Assembly: GCA_003013855.2 (NCBI GenBank)
Contig: ML058447.1
Coordinates: 4,340,001-4,404,000, forward strand
Source: Liriodendron chinense
Taxonomy: Eukaryota > Streptophyta > Magnoliopsida > Magnoliales > Magnoliaceae
Length of the DNA stretch: 64,000 bases
Direction: 5' to 3'
Under the pieces are notes generated by a model. It ran no database searches. It saw only the letters and a list, made by a program, of their open reading frames with translations, and had not been told where the DNA came from. Position 1 is the first letter of the stretch; every line of letters starts with the position of its first letter. Made by a program: the position numbers and the translations under genes. Shown piece after piece: positions 47,960 to 59,536 of the stretch.

Positions 47960-48170
47960 AATTGAAACGGCCGCAATCTTGCATTTTGAGGGATTGTGGT
48001 TTACACAAACTGCAACCCCTACCGCGTGCAAACCCCGACCTTGATTACGTGAGGACAACGGCCTCTACAACATCATAACTGCGACCCTGCAACGTCGGAA
48101 TTGCGGCCCCTACAACATTTGAAACATAACCCCTATCATGTCATAACCATGACCTCTACCACAGTGGGGT
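47960..48170. repeat. Degenerate 23-bp minisatellite
   Basis: Repeated units such as AATTGCGGCCCCTACAACAT, AAACATAACCCCTATCATG and AACCATGACCTCTACC, each about 23 bp and considerably diverged, cover roughly 200 bp. Confidence 0.65.
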
Positions 48171-49309
48171 TCATGTCCGTGGGCCTACTATATGGCCTTA
48201 GGTCACTGGTTGTGGGGTCTGTTATAAGGCTCGTGTCCTATGTATGTTATCCATATGTTTTGGCTTTTAAGGTGGGACGTAGGCTTAAAAATGAGATATA
48301 TTCTGCTCACAAGTGAACCATACCTCACGAAATAGTGAGGATTAGATGTCCACCGTTTAGAACTTGTGAGGTAACAATGTGTTTGATCAAGCTAAAATTT
48401 GTGTTCCCCTCATCTAAACCCATGCGACCTTATGAACGAGCCGGATGGCTCCAATAGTGAACATAAGGAAGATTTCAACAGTTCACATTAAACATAGATG
48501 TGGGCCACGAACATTCCTAGCACACAATCATTGTTACAACTTACAAGCGCTTGAATAGATATGAGGACATTTTCATTAAACAAATAAGTCAAAAAGATGT
48601 CAGATGTCCAAAAAACAAACAATTAGGAGTTTATTTTTGGGGTTTTAAGTAAAGCCTGGGTTTACTTTGGTAAAATTTCTGAAATTATACTCATCAAGTT
48701 AATCCCAACCATCCAATTAATGGAGATATCGAATAGATGGCTAAAGATAAAATAATGAGAAGTATAAATTTAAAAGGAAAAATCAGATGGCGAATTTCTC
48801 CTCAGTTAATTTTTTGGTCATGCTCAAACCAAGAGTGATTTGAACAGTCTGGATTGGCATACAAGTATGCCATGTGTACGGTTGAAAAGTCACAAAACAT
48901 TGAACAAAACTAATGTTGGTGTCTAGCCCATAATAAGCAGGGGGGGTTATTTGATACTTCAGGAGCATGCACTCTATCCTATACATATGATAGCATGTAT
49001 TAACTCAGAATAAGCCATCAAAATTGTGGTACGCGCTGCAGATAGGTCATTATCATCAAATCTGATTGGTTGAATGATCATAGCCGGACACTTGTTAGAT
49101 CTGTTGGATAAATTTCGTTTTAACGATGCACTAAATTTCAAAAAATAAAGTAGTTGAGCAATCAAATTAGTTTCATCTTTGATTTCTAATCCATACAAAA
49201 TGGGACTCACCATTTGGACGGTTTAATTTCAATTTATTGTGTGGAACGTACAATGTCATGGTACTTGTGAACCATCATCCTCTAACAGAGAATCAACAAT
49301 CATTTCCTT
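48171..49309. other. Gene-free intergenic DNA
   Basis: No recognisable coding or RNA feature. The short frames at 48,783-49,213 (-) show no motif. Confidence 0.5.
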
Positions 49310-50054
49310 GGGGTCGTTCGGATGGGGAGTAAATTAGAGGAAATGGGAGGAATGATGGGGAGTAAATGAGAGGAAATGGGAGGAATTGGGAGTGAGTGGG
49401 GTAATTGGTACATCTGGGTGGGAGTAAATGGAAGTAAATGAGGCTGATTCGAAATAGCGCTGAAGACGAGAGATTTGGGAGTACATGGGGTGAAATGCCT
49501 TCTTGGACTCTCTTAAAGAGTCACAAGTAAACAAAGGCGTCGCTACGCACGTGTCCACCATACATATGGCATGCTGATTATGCTTTGAAATAATCCAATT
49601 ATCAGCTATATAACTAAAATCACACCAATAGAATGATCCAAACCATCCAAACATTTGCCATCTAAATGGACTGTTAAAAAACATTGGCAAGTTTCCTTCG
49701 TTTGTGATCCTTGCATTTGTGGCTCACCCAAGGCTTGGAATTTCTTCATTTTTTTACTAAAGTATATATTTCAATAAGCTTATTACAATCATTCTGTCAA
49801 ATATCACATATGCTCACCAATTGGGATATTAAAGTTGATTTGGGACATTACATATGTTCTCGTGAATATATTGAAGAATCCTAATGCATTCTAATTCCTC
49901 CCATTTACTCCCATCCACACGGAATATTTGGATTTCAATGAATTTCATTTACTCCCATCCAAACACAACTGAGTAAGTCATTTACACTTAAAATGGGAGT
50001 GTAAAGGTGAAATAGATTCCATTTACCTTCATTTACAGGCTCCCAAACGACCCC
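49310..50054. mobile_element. TIR MITE, GGGGTCGTTYGGAT type
   Basis: Left end GGGGTCGTTCGGATGGGGAG pairs with right end CTCCCAAACGACCCC. TAAATGGAAGTAAATG and TTTACTCCCATCC phrases on the two arms are complementary. About 745 bp, non-coding. The end type matches the element at 45,707, so the two form one family. Flanking duplications are not clear. Confidence 0.7.
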
Positions 50055-52090
50055 TAATTAATGATCCAGCATCCGAAGCAGTGCTAGCTACATGTGCTGC
50101 GGTAATAGCACAAATCGCCCGGAGCAAATGGTCGTAACATTACTCTTACTGGCGTTGAAATGTTCTACTGATTGGAGATCCTCAGTGTCCACATGAATGT
50201 GAGCTAGAAGATGCTATCTTGGATTGTTATTTTAAAGTCTCTTTCTATGGACAGTGAGATCCCTTCTCAGTGAATTATTTTCTCTGTGGGCCATACATTG
50301 AGAATGTCTAGACGAAATTTCTGGATATCCTCACGTGTTGGGGCAGACCAGATGAATCTCCAAGATCCAAAATGTAAGTATAATGGTGTTTTTTTCTTCT
50401 TTTTATTTTCATTAGAAGGTAGTGTAGAGAGCTTGGACATGCACAAGCTGAAAGGAAATCCAGTACATTGCCGAAACTGCGCCTAAGGAGCTGATCTGTA
50501 CAAGCACACCAAACTAGGTACAATGCCGATGGCAGTCAGCTGACAGAAGCTAAGTTCTAGGTGTCCTTGTCATCATTATTGGAGTTGGCGTGCCCCGGCA
50601 ATGCCTGTGGCACCATGTGGATTTGGCGATGGATTTTGAGGAATGGAATGGAGGGGTCCCGTTCTGGTAGGGACATCCCCACCAAGGACCTACAATTAGG
50701 AATTCCAACAGCTACATGTGCGACTCACAGATTGACATGATGCGACACGTCCCGACTTGTCCTTGGAGATGGTTTGATGACTGATGAAAACTGGGTGGCG
50801 GTAAGCATCATGCTCCTCAACTTCATAACATAGTCATAATTGGTATTCTAAATCAATTTGAATGACATCTTTCCTATAGAGTGGACCCATGGTAGGCTAT
50901 CTGGTTATTGTTAGCTAATGGGTCCCAGCTCTCCAGGTCTAAAAATGGTGCAGAAACGGTGGGGACACCCAATCCAATCTTATCCTGGAATCTGAAATCA
51001 CTCATTACCACAGATTATTCCTTGGCAGAGTGGAAGGAATGAGCGGATTCAAGAAGAACCAGGAGCCAGGTTAACTGTCAAACCTCCAGGGGTAGAAACA
51101 CTGGAACACGGAACTCAGAAGACCTCTTCCAGAGGTGGGAAACCCTTAGAAAGCACTTTGGTTAATGTACATTTATTTGAATTTGTAATTTTATAAATTG
51201 CAGTAAAAAGGGGGCAGCAGGACATGATTAAGTTGAAATTGCACACTATTTGCAATCTGTATCAATTAACAGGCGTGAAGATTTTTAGTATTAAAATGCT
51301 CCATCTGGGATGGTGAAGATTTAGCGGCAGTGATCCATAATTCCATTAGAACCAGACCAAGTCAAAGGTCAAACTAATTCACATGTTTGTACCAGTAAAT
51401 CTCTTCCTTTTAGGACCCTTTTTCTAATAAGAAAGGCCCCAGAGGGCAGGGCCATTGGAAGCAGCAGGAAGGGCGTTGATGAGCAAACCCATTTCCAGTT
51501 TCATTTCATCTTCAGCTCAAAATCTAAATGTACGGCTAAGATACACTCCGATTCTATGAACGCGGGTCCCATTCTAATCAGGCCATTAGTGATCCCTGTA
51601 GAAAGAAGGTGAAAGGTTAAAACACAAATGGGCCGGCCATATATTCAAGGAGGAAATACGTACCAAATCTGGTGTTTCCACTTTCAAAACAAGTGTAAGC
51701 ATGTACATGAATGCAGGCATATGTTTTTGAGCAACATGCAGCTACGATCAAACCACATAGAAAGCTAACCTATACACAGTGTGTATAATTCCTGTAAAGG
51801 AAAAAAAAAAAAATGCAATTATGTTCTACAGAACAAAGCATAAGTGTATCATATGAAAAAGTTTAGTCCCATCAGATCTGAAGCAGACCCTTGGGGACAT
51901 GACTGATGAAATGAACTGCTTGTTTCAACCATGATCCAGCTTCAGTTTATATCACAAGGAAAAAGGGCTCTCTTCCCTTTGCATGGATCATCTGGCGGGC
52001 AGCAGAGAGAAGCCATCTGAAGATTTTTTAAGTGACTTGCGCATGTCGCATTTTCTCTTCTCTGGAGGGTCACACTGTTCCTTATGGCGG
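50055..52090. other. Intergenic DNA, possibly ABC gene 3' end
   Basis: No coding motif found. If the exon at 52,091-52,285 belongs to a functional - strand gene, its 3'-UTR would extend into the right part of this stretch. Frames near 50,286-50,523 overlap on opposite strands and are chance. Confidence 0.4.
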
Positions 52091-52285
52091 TTATAGTGTT
52101 GGCTGTGACGGTTCGTAGGTATTGGACTGATTGATGGAGTCGAGGTGCCAGTTACGCTGGCTACTGTTTCCTGAATCCAGCTTGGATATTTGTAAGATCC
52201 TGCTGTGGTAGTTGTAGAGGGTTCGTCGGTGGCCAATGCTGATATATGTTATACCAGCAGATTTGATCCGCTTGTATAAATGAGC
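52091..52285 (-). CDS. C-terminal exon, ABC transporter D family
   Basis: On the - strand a good acceptor (TTTTGTTTTTGTTTGCAG, at 52,286 and beyond) is followed by 64 codons and TAA. The peptide begins AHLYKRIKSAG and contains GITYISIGHRRTLYNYH, the H-loop end of an ABC nucleotide-binding domain as found in plant D-family (peroxisomal or plastid half-size) transporters, then RNWHLDSINQ. In such genes the preceding exon carries the ABC signature and Walker B. I cannot find it within the 11.7 kb to the right, most of which is transposon sequence. Either the gene has very long introns and continues beyond the window, or this is a detached fragment. The frame itself is undamaged, which favours the first. 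The substrate of the full protein cannot be told. Confidence 0.6.
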   Translation of the reverse strand, partial: AHLYKRIKSAGITYISIGHRRTLYNYHSRILQISKLDSGNSSQRNWHLDSINQSNTYEPSQPTL

Positions 52286-54180
52286 CTGCAAACAAAAACA
52301 AAACTACAATAAGATGAAGATGAAGAAGAGAAGCAGTGGTGCATCCATGTTTACAAAAGATGCTGTTTTATGGTGCAACAGGTTGAAATCTGAAGAAAAA
52401 CAAGAGTTAAATGAGATGGAAATGTTTGGCAGAGAAATAGAAATGAATTGAAAGGAAGAAATTCAACTGAACAGTTACACCGTGTGTGCAGATTGTGTAG
52501 TTTGCTTGAATTTTTGAAAGATACGTGTTCCTCCTAGCACAGTTCAGTCAGTTGGATCTTGGGAACTTGGGTCCACATGATCGTGAAACTCATGTCTGTT
52601 AAGTAAAACTCATAAAAACCTGTCTCAGACAAGCACATCCAATAATGACAAGATAGTTCCACAATTCGGATGGGTTCTTGTGAAAAGTGAGCAGCTGCTC
52701 ACATGCAATGGATTGAACCATGCAAGCATGTGTTAGAGATCAAACTCATGATTTGGGCAAGGAAAATGGCCACTACTAGTTTTGATCTTTCCAAAAGATC
52801 TGTCGAATGGATCTGGAACTATGATTTGCAGGAGATTTTTTTCATCAAGCTGGAGCATTTGGTCCCTATACTCCAGCTTTAACCACCAAGAACCCACCAT
52901 CGATCTTGCTACTCCCTGGTCTTCTGATGCTCCAATCTCTCCCCAAAAACCTTGAATATCTGACGGCGACTGAGACTTGGCGTGCTGTTGTGAGAACATT
53001 CTGGATCCTAAATAGCCATATCAAATCACCCGCAACACACAGAAAGATTTCTGGCACTGATCTGCATGCATGGTCATACTGCAGACCACAGACTATCTTA
53101 GTTCAGCACTGCTTGAGTGCCAACACTATCAGAGACCTCATCTTTTGCTCAACAAATGTAAGCAGAAACTCAAGAACCTACATGTAGCTCGAAGCCTCAA
53201 AAAGATATAAACTACATGCATGCAAATAAGCACCATACACACTCATGAAAAGCCACCAAGAACACATCAACATAGGAATTAGAACCATGCAAATTAGTAC
53301 GGGGACATCTACTCTTCTTTTTTTTAATCTACTCTTCTGCGTGCATGACATTAAGACCTAATACTCCATATTTGAACTCCAAGTCAGACTTGAACATGGA
53401 AGGGCGGTCCATGCGTTGAGTTCCAACAATAAGAACCCTAACGACTCCTAGTTGAAGATACGGACATAATATGTTGAAATTTTCAATTGTGACGCAATAT
53501 CATTCATTTTTCCACACAATCCTTTTGGGATATTACAATGACTACAATTAGCCCATTTCCACGTATGCTCCCCAACTTTCTTGATATCGAGTTATTGAAG
53601 CACCAATGAGGTAGCTTTGATTCTGGTAAGATGATTTTGAAGTTCCATGCAATTTCCAATTTTGAGTTTCTACGAATTTGTGCAATTAAATTAAGGATTG
53701 GTTCGCTTTTCTCTTCTTCAATTCTTCTTTATCTTCCATCAACCCTAAGGAAAAAAAAATATCACCCGGTTTCAATAAACAAAGGTCTGATGATTCCTAA
53801 ACTAAAAGGAAAAACAGCTAAAGCAATTTCTCTTCTACGTACAAAGGAAGTACAGCTGACTACAGGGTCATCCAAAACTGCTCCACATTTCCCCTCCAGA
53901 TGCAACTTTCAAAATTACATAGAACAACATAAATCAAAGACCTCAGCCTGTGACTTGGCAAAAGAATGTACGAAGCCGAGAACAACAGCCAAGGGTAGCC
54001 CTATTGTCACTACACAACGCTCGGCCAAAACAATGATCATAAACAGACAAGAAAAGAAGAAAAAGCCCAGCCTAAGTGGCCCATGCAAAACTGGCCAATG
54101 CCGGAAATCAACCAAGCACAATAGCCTCCTAGTCCCTTCGCAGCAACATAAACACAACCCTGATAAAGATAGGCAGTGAT
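52286..54180. other. Possible intron of the ABC transporter gene
   Basis: No second exon of the transporter is recognised. Frames on both strands at 52,733-53,187 and 53,631-54,179 lack known domains. The direct repeat ATCTACTCTTC occurs twice around 53,307-53,336, flanking a T-rich patch. Confidence 0.4.
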
Positions 54181-54196
54181 AAACTGTTAGGTTTTT

Positions 54197-54427
54197 TTTT
54201 GTTTTTTTGTTTTTTTGAACAGCAACTGAAATTTTATCAAAACAAAGAAGGAAACAAAACAAAACAAAATAGGTAAGCAGGAGGAGACGCCAAGGAGGCG
54301 ACTCAAAGAACTACAGCCCCAGGAAAACCAAAATATAACTGACCCAAAAAACCCACCAAGCTACAGCTCCAGGAAATCCATATTACAGCCCTTAAGCTTC
54401 GACGCAACAGCAGCCCACTCAATGATT
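54197..54427 (-). mobile_element. 5'-truncated LINE with 16-bp duplication
   Basis: AAACTGTTAGGTTTTT is present exactly at 54,181-54,196 and 54,428-54,443. Between them, the - strand ends ATAAAATTTCAGTTGCTG followed by an A-rich tail interrupted by C residues, the usual plant LINE 3' end. Only about 230 bp remain, so reverse transcription stopped early. No coding sequence. Confidence 0.85.
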
Positions 54428-54567
54428 AAACTGTTAGGTTTTTACGAATCACGGAAGCTTAAACTTATGAAAAACAATCAATCCCATGGGAATACAATCA
54501 AAACCTAAAAGCAACAAACAAATGGTAGAAAGCATACCTTGACTTGAATTGTTGATCTGATGTAGAC

Positions 54568-54812
54568 TGTTAAACGGCTACATGGTGCTAATCTTGAGGG
54601 CCTACGAGAAGCTACAATGAGAAGAAGAAAGATGAAAGAGAGCAACAATGAGAGAGAGAGACATGGTGCTAATCTTGAGGGCATACGAGAAGCTACAATG
54701 AGAAGAAGAAAGATGAAAGAGAGCAACAATGAGAGAGAGAGAGACATGGTGCTAATCTTGAGGGCCTACAAGAAGCTACAATGAGAAGAAGAAAGATGAA
54801 AGAGAGCAACAA

Positions 54813-54844
<32 letters not shown>

Positions 54845-55003
54845 CAATAAGGTGTATACCCTAGCCCTCTGCCCTTATTTATAATAGTAAAAACATGAAT
54901 GGGCTGTATGGACCTTATTACATGAACTTGTGAATGGACCCTATGAGCCTTTTTACAAGGACTTGGGTGCAATAGGCCTTATTCAACTATTAACCTTTCA
55001 ACA
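54568..55003 (-). repeat. LTR copy 1 (3' LTR), with triplicated block
   Basis: Contains three head-to-tail copies of an about 82-bp block starting ACATGGTGCTAATCTTGAGG at 54,580, 54,661 and 54,744, each ending in (GA)n. The partner LTR has a single block, which accounts for its shorter length. Confidence 0.8.
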
Positions 55004-56706
55004 CTCTCCTTCAAGTCGGAGCATCTTAATAAGGCTCGTCTTGGAACAAGGGCTGACAAAATCAAACCTACGAAAGAAAGAAATTCTTTTCTAACATCCC
55101 TCCTCGAACTCAAAGTGCTCTGAAAAGAGGAACTTGAGTTTGGAAAGGCACATAAAAGATTTCTTGAAAGCATATAGAAAGAAGAAGAAAAAAAGTAGCG
55201 CGGTTGCGAAGATGAGTAGTGTTAGCTGTGACAAGAGGTGAGCAAGCGAACGAGAAATAGAGGTGATGAGACGACCAATAACTTTAGGCGAACATGCACT
55301 TCTGCAACTTCAGTGATGTGAGCCACCAAACCAACCAGACGGCACAAACAAGGTTGGATCATCTATCCAGCTCAACCAATGCTAAGCCAACTACCCAACA
55401 TAACCATAAATATGGACAAGTATCTTAAACAAATAAGAATAGACCAACAATCCAACATAAACAATAGAGTATGGATCAACTATCCAGTTCAACCAAGGCT
55501 GGGCCAACTGCCCAACATTCAGAATAAATAAGAATGGACCAACTGTCTAATATAGACGAGTATGAGCCAACTGCTCAGGGTAAACAACCCCAATACAATC
55601 AAAAGTCTGATCCAATGCTGGGCAACCACCCAATCCAAACGAGTCTGGTAAATAAATGGGTCTGTGCCAACTACCCAATATAAAAACTAGTCACATCACA
55701 CATCTTGACAATAAGAGCCTGAAACGAAGTTGTTAAGTTGTTGAAAGAGTGGTGGAGAAGAGGCGAGCACACGTCACACAACATCAGACCATCTAGTCAA
55801 ATACCTCCAACCTAGACATCCAACAATACCTCCAACCATTCAGCAAAAACCAGTAAATCCCTAAAAAAAAAATCTTCAAAATGGAATAGAATAAGAATTT
55901 CCAACAACATCTTCAACTGGATTGCAAAAAAATCAGCAGGGTCTTCAACCACATATCAAAGAGGCTTTGAATCCAGCCAAACATAATGTAGAACCCTAAA
56001 ACAAATCCAATCGCAAGCCACCCCCTTCTCACGAATCATGAGTCAATGAGAAAAACGCTCCACAACTCTCTAAACAGATAAAGAAAGAAAAAGAACTAAG
56101 GGTGAAGGCAAAAGGTTAATAAGAAACTGTTGTTATGTAGGGAAGGAAAGATGGAAAACACCACTTACTGAGAAAGATTAGAAGAAATGAAGGCACTATC
56201 GAAGATTAGAAAAGAGGAAAGAAAGAAAAGAATAATAGGAAGGAATGAAGAAAATGTCGAAGATTAGAAAGGAAGGGAAACACCACTTATTGAGAAAGAT
56301 TAGAAGAATAAAACTCATAGGGTTAAGAGGAAGAAGAAGGAAAAAAAAAAAGAAGAGGGAAACCACTGAGGATTAGGAAGGGAAACACAAAAATACCTAA
56401 AAATCCAACATAATAGAAAAAATCAATAAAACCCTAGCCAAAGCAACACAAAAATCTTCTTCAATGGAAAAAATTCAACGGATCCTAGCCAAGGCAACAC
56501 AAAAACCAGCAAGTCCTTCAGGAAAAAAGAAGAAGAAGAAGAAAAATATTCAAAAAAAAAAAAGAATTGAAGAAGAATAAAAAAAAGTGAAGGGAAAAGA
56601 AAAGAAGAAGAAACCCTAGAAGAACAAAAAGAAAAGAAGAAGAAGAAGAAGAAGAAATAAAAACCCGAAAAGAATAAACCCTAAGAGCACCTTAGCTTTG
56701 ATACCA

Positions 56707-56995
56707 TGTTAAACGGCTACATGGTGTTAATCTTAAGGGCCTGCGAGAAGCTACAATGAGAAGGAGAAGAAAGATGGAGGAGAGAAATAATGAGAGAGAG
56801 AGAGAGAGAGAGAGCTACCAAGAACTTGAGATACTTAGGGAGTATTGAAACCCTAGCCTTCTACTCTTATTTATAATAGTAAAAGCGTGAATGAACCATA
56901 TAAACCTTATTACATGGACTTGTGAACCAGTCCTATGGGCCTTATTACATGGACTTGGGCCCAATGGGCCTTATTCAACTATCAACCTTTCAACA
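56707..56995 (-). repeat. LTR copy 2, flanked by PBS and PPT
   Basis: A single-block LTR with the primer-binding site on its left and a polypurine tract on its right. It therefore serves as 5' LTR for the left unit and as 3' LTR for a truncated right unit. Confidence 0.7.
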
Positions 56996-57240
56996 TCCCC
57001 CTCAAGCTGGACCATCATAATGAGGCTCAGCTTGAAACAAAAGCTAACATAATAAAACCTAAGAAAGAAAAAAAAAAAATCTTCTCTAACATAGAAAATG
57101 CCAACGATGATCCTCCAAAGTAGGTGGTCTCATCCTGGTCTATCCCAGAACAAAGAAGTGGAGAGACACCACGAGCACCCAAGAATAGGGTTAAGGGCAT
57201 GCGCAAGAACTCACATATGGACGGTGGATGTGAGGGAGAT

Positions 57241-57241
<1 letters not shown>

Positions 57242-57318
<77 letters not shown>
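57242..57318. repeat. (CT)n(TG)n compound microsatellite
   Basis: About 16 CT units (57,242-57,273), then GAG, then about 22 TG units to 57,318. Frames of Leu-Ser and Cys-Val repeats across it are artefacts. Confidence 0.95.
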
Positions 57319-57319
<1 letters not shown>

Positions 57320-57499
57320 CAACACCCAAGGGAGTAGAGATGTCTAAGGTTCTAACCCACCCCTTTGGGTAAATACCTATAAGGATTCCTAGGAGATACC
57401 AATTATGGTGCTCCTCTTCCCTATAGACTTTGAAATGCCCTATTGGCTACTACATATAAAGTTTGTGATCCTGCCTATCTATGTACCCAAGGTCCCGAA

Positions 57500-59536
57500 T
57501 TGACCCAATCCCTCCATTAATCTTATTGCCTATGAATGTACAGATGCCAAGAACAAGAGGAGCAAGAGTGGGTGATCTGCAAGCTAGACATCAAGAAGGC
57601 ATATGATCATGTTGATTGAAAGTTCCTTAATTATATGCCTTTCAAATTAGGTTGTGGTCCAAAGCGGAGGGGGTGGATCAAGTCTTGTGTGCAATCTACC
57701 TCCTTTTCCATTCTTGTTATTGAATCAAAAGGCTTTTTTTTAAGCTTCAAGGGGTCTCCAGCAAGGGGATCCTTTATCGCCTTATTTGTTTATGGTGATC
57801 AGGGAGACCGAAGGATGCTTCGGAAAGGGATGGAAAATGGGGTATTCAACGGGTTTATAACTTCAGTTGTTAGACCTCAAGTAAGTCATCTTCAGTATGC
57901 GGACGATACGTTGCTTTTTTGTGATGTAGATCTAGCTTCGGTTGATAATCTCCGAAAGATTACAGTATGTTTTGAAGTTGTGTCGGGTCTAAATATCAAT
58001 GTTGCCAAATCTGAGATGTTGGGTATTGAGGTTGGCAGAGAGGAATTGCATTGTCCCGCAAACATATTTTGGGGCAAGGTGGGGTCTTTTCCTTCAATGT
58101 AGCTCAGGTTGCCTCTATGAATTGGGAAGTCGGCAAAGCACCTTTGGGACAAGGTGATAAAAAGAATTGAGAGGAATTAGCCAATTGGAAATGTCAGCAC
58201 CTTTCCTTGGGCAGGCATTTGACTTTAATTAAGGTTGCATTCTCTAATATGCTCATTTATTTTATGTCTCTCTCAAAATGTCCCAACTCAATGTTGAATA
58301 GACCTGAGAAGTTAAGAAGAGATTTCTTATGGAAACGCACTAAGGATGGTAGGAAGTCTCCTTAAGTGGGAAGGTGTGTGGGCTAATAAAGGCAAGGGTG
58401 CCACTCTTAGAAGTTTTGAGTGATGTGAATCTTGCCCTTCTTGGAAAGTGGATTTGGAGATTTGGATCAAATCCGGAAAGACTATGGAGGGAGGTAATAG
58501 CAAAAAAATATGACGTAATTGAGGGTGAGTGATTTGTGAAGAGAGTTTCTTTATATAGAGCCTCGAGCATTTAGAAGGCGGTTGCGGCAACCGAACACTT
58601 GGTTCATAGGGGAATTACTTTTTCTCTTGGCAATGCGAATCGCATCTGGTTTTGGGTGGATATTTGGTGCGGTAATAGTGCACTCCAAGACCTCTTCCCT
58701 AAAATGGCTTCCCTTGCTTCCGGTTGCTTTATCTTGGTGGTGGACTGCTTCTCTATTTGTGATGGTCGTGTAGCTTGAACTGCCCTTGTCGTAAGAATAT
58801 GACGGATGAAGAGTTTATCGAGTTCATTGGGCTATTACAACATCTAAAGGATATTATTCCTTCTTCTCATGAAAGAGATTCACTGCTTTGGTTGGCATAT
58901 CCATTCGGTAAATTCTTTGCTAGCTTGCCCTTTAGGCTAATTAGTTCACGCATCAAGCCCCTAATCCGCCACATCCCTATCATCATCGATTCTATGGAGT
59001 TCCTCTGGTGGCGGCTTTTGCATAGCTTGTGGGATGGAAGAGGGTCCTTGCAGTAGATAATTTGTAGAGGAATCTCTTATCCTTCCCAACATTTGTCTTC
59101 TATGTATGAAAGATGTGGAGTCGATTGATTACCTTTTTATTCACTACTCGTTTGCCGAGAAAGTGTAGGAGCATTTTTTGTGTTTGTTTAATATTATTTG
59201 GGTGATGCCGGAGTTATCAGATGACTTCATGTGGGCATGGCATGGGGGTGGAGTTGGCAAGGTTGTTAAATCTATGTGGAGGCTAACTTTCATGGCCATC
59301 TTTTGGGCCATTGGGGTGCTAAGAATGGGTGTTACTTTCGGAATGAGAGAGTGGGTGTTGAAGAGGTTATTAGGAAAGTAAAGTTTTTAGTTTCAAGTTA
59401 GGTCGTTTCTTTTAAAGTTATCCCAACTGCTAGTCTTCATGTTTAAGTTAGCTTGCTTGGGTTGTATTCTTTTCTCGCTTTTGTGAGCTTTCTAATAAAG
59501 TTTCCATTTTTCTCAACAACAAAAAAAAAAAAAAAA
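57500..59536 (+). mobile_element. 5'-truncated L1-like LINE
   Basis: A non-LTR retrotransposon ending in a 16-A tail at 59,521-59,536. The + strand encodes, with several frameshifts and stops, the second half of ORF2. The first-strand synthesis part starts within the reverse transcriptase, and the 3' part includes the zinc-ribbon-like C-terminal domain. The 5' half (endonuclease, ORF1) is missing. The left boundary is approximate: coding similarity is visible from about 57,510. No flanking duplication was identified. Confidence 0.8.
57510..59400 (+). pseudogene. LINE ORF2 remnant (reverse transcriptase)
   Basis: CKLDIKKAYDHVD (about 57,579) opens the palm. GPKRRGWIKSCV and the region after it contain frameshifts. 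The catalytic motif QYADDTLLFCD is intact at about 57,892-57,924, followed by GLNINVAKSEMLG. A TGA replaces the Trp of the usual HVDW motif. Near 59,100 ESIDYLFIHYSFAEKV matches the zf-RVT domain of plant LINEs, with one metal-binding Cys replaced by Tyr. The reading frame is broken in several places, so no active enzyme is made. Confidence 0.8.

Larger units (their letters stand above)
54568..57110 (-). mobile_element. Non-coding Copia-type LTR element, tandem form
   Basis: Two LTR copies (54,568-55,003 and 56,707-56,995) start TGTTAAACGGCTACATGGTG and end CCTTTCAACA. GCTTTGATACCA at 56,695-56,706 is the reverse complement of a Met-tRNA primer site (TGGTATCAAAGC), placing the element on the - strand. 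Next to each LTR's right edge, the - strand carries a polypurine stretch typical of Copia (CAGCTTGAGGGGGATG beside the right copy). The internal 1.7 kb has no open frames but many CCAACTGCCCAAC-type phrases and GAAGAAGAAG tracts. Similarity past the right LTR continues to about 57,090, so a second, truncated internal unit follows it. Confidence 0.7.

Noticed and set aside
51988..52236. An 82-codon - strand frame overlapping the ABC exon
   Set aside because: A shifted frame of the same exon. The other frame carries the conserved ABC motif and a proper acceptor.
52733..53187. Candidate upstream exons of the ABC transporter
   Set aside because: Translated on the - strand they show no Walker B, signature or D-loop motif.
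53307..53336. ATCTACTCTTC direct repeats as an insertion scar
   Set aside because: Only a few T-rich bases lie between them, so simple slippage is more likely than a transposon footprint.
53631..54179. A 182-codon + strand frame
   Set aside because: No known domain, an overlapping open frame on the opposite strand, and low-complexity lysine-rich content. Most likely chance in repeat DNA.
57027..57372. Frames rich in Leu-Ser, Cys-Val or Thr-His repeats
   Set aside because: Translations of the (CT)n(TG)n tract in several frames.
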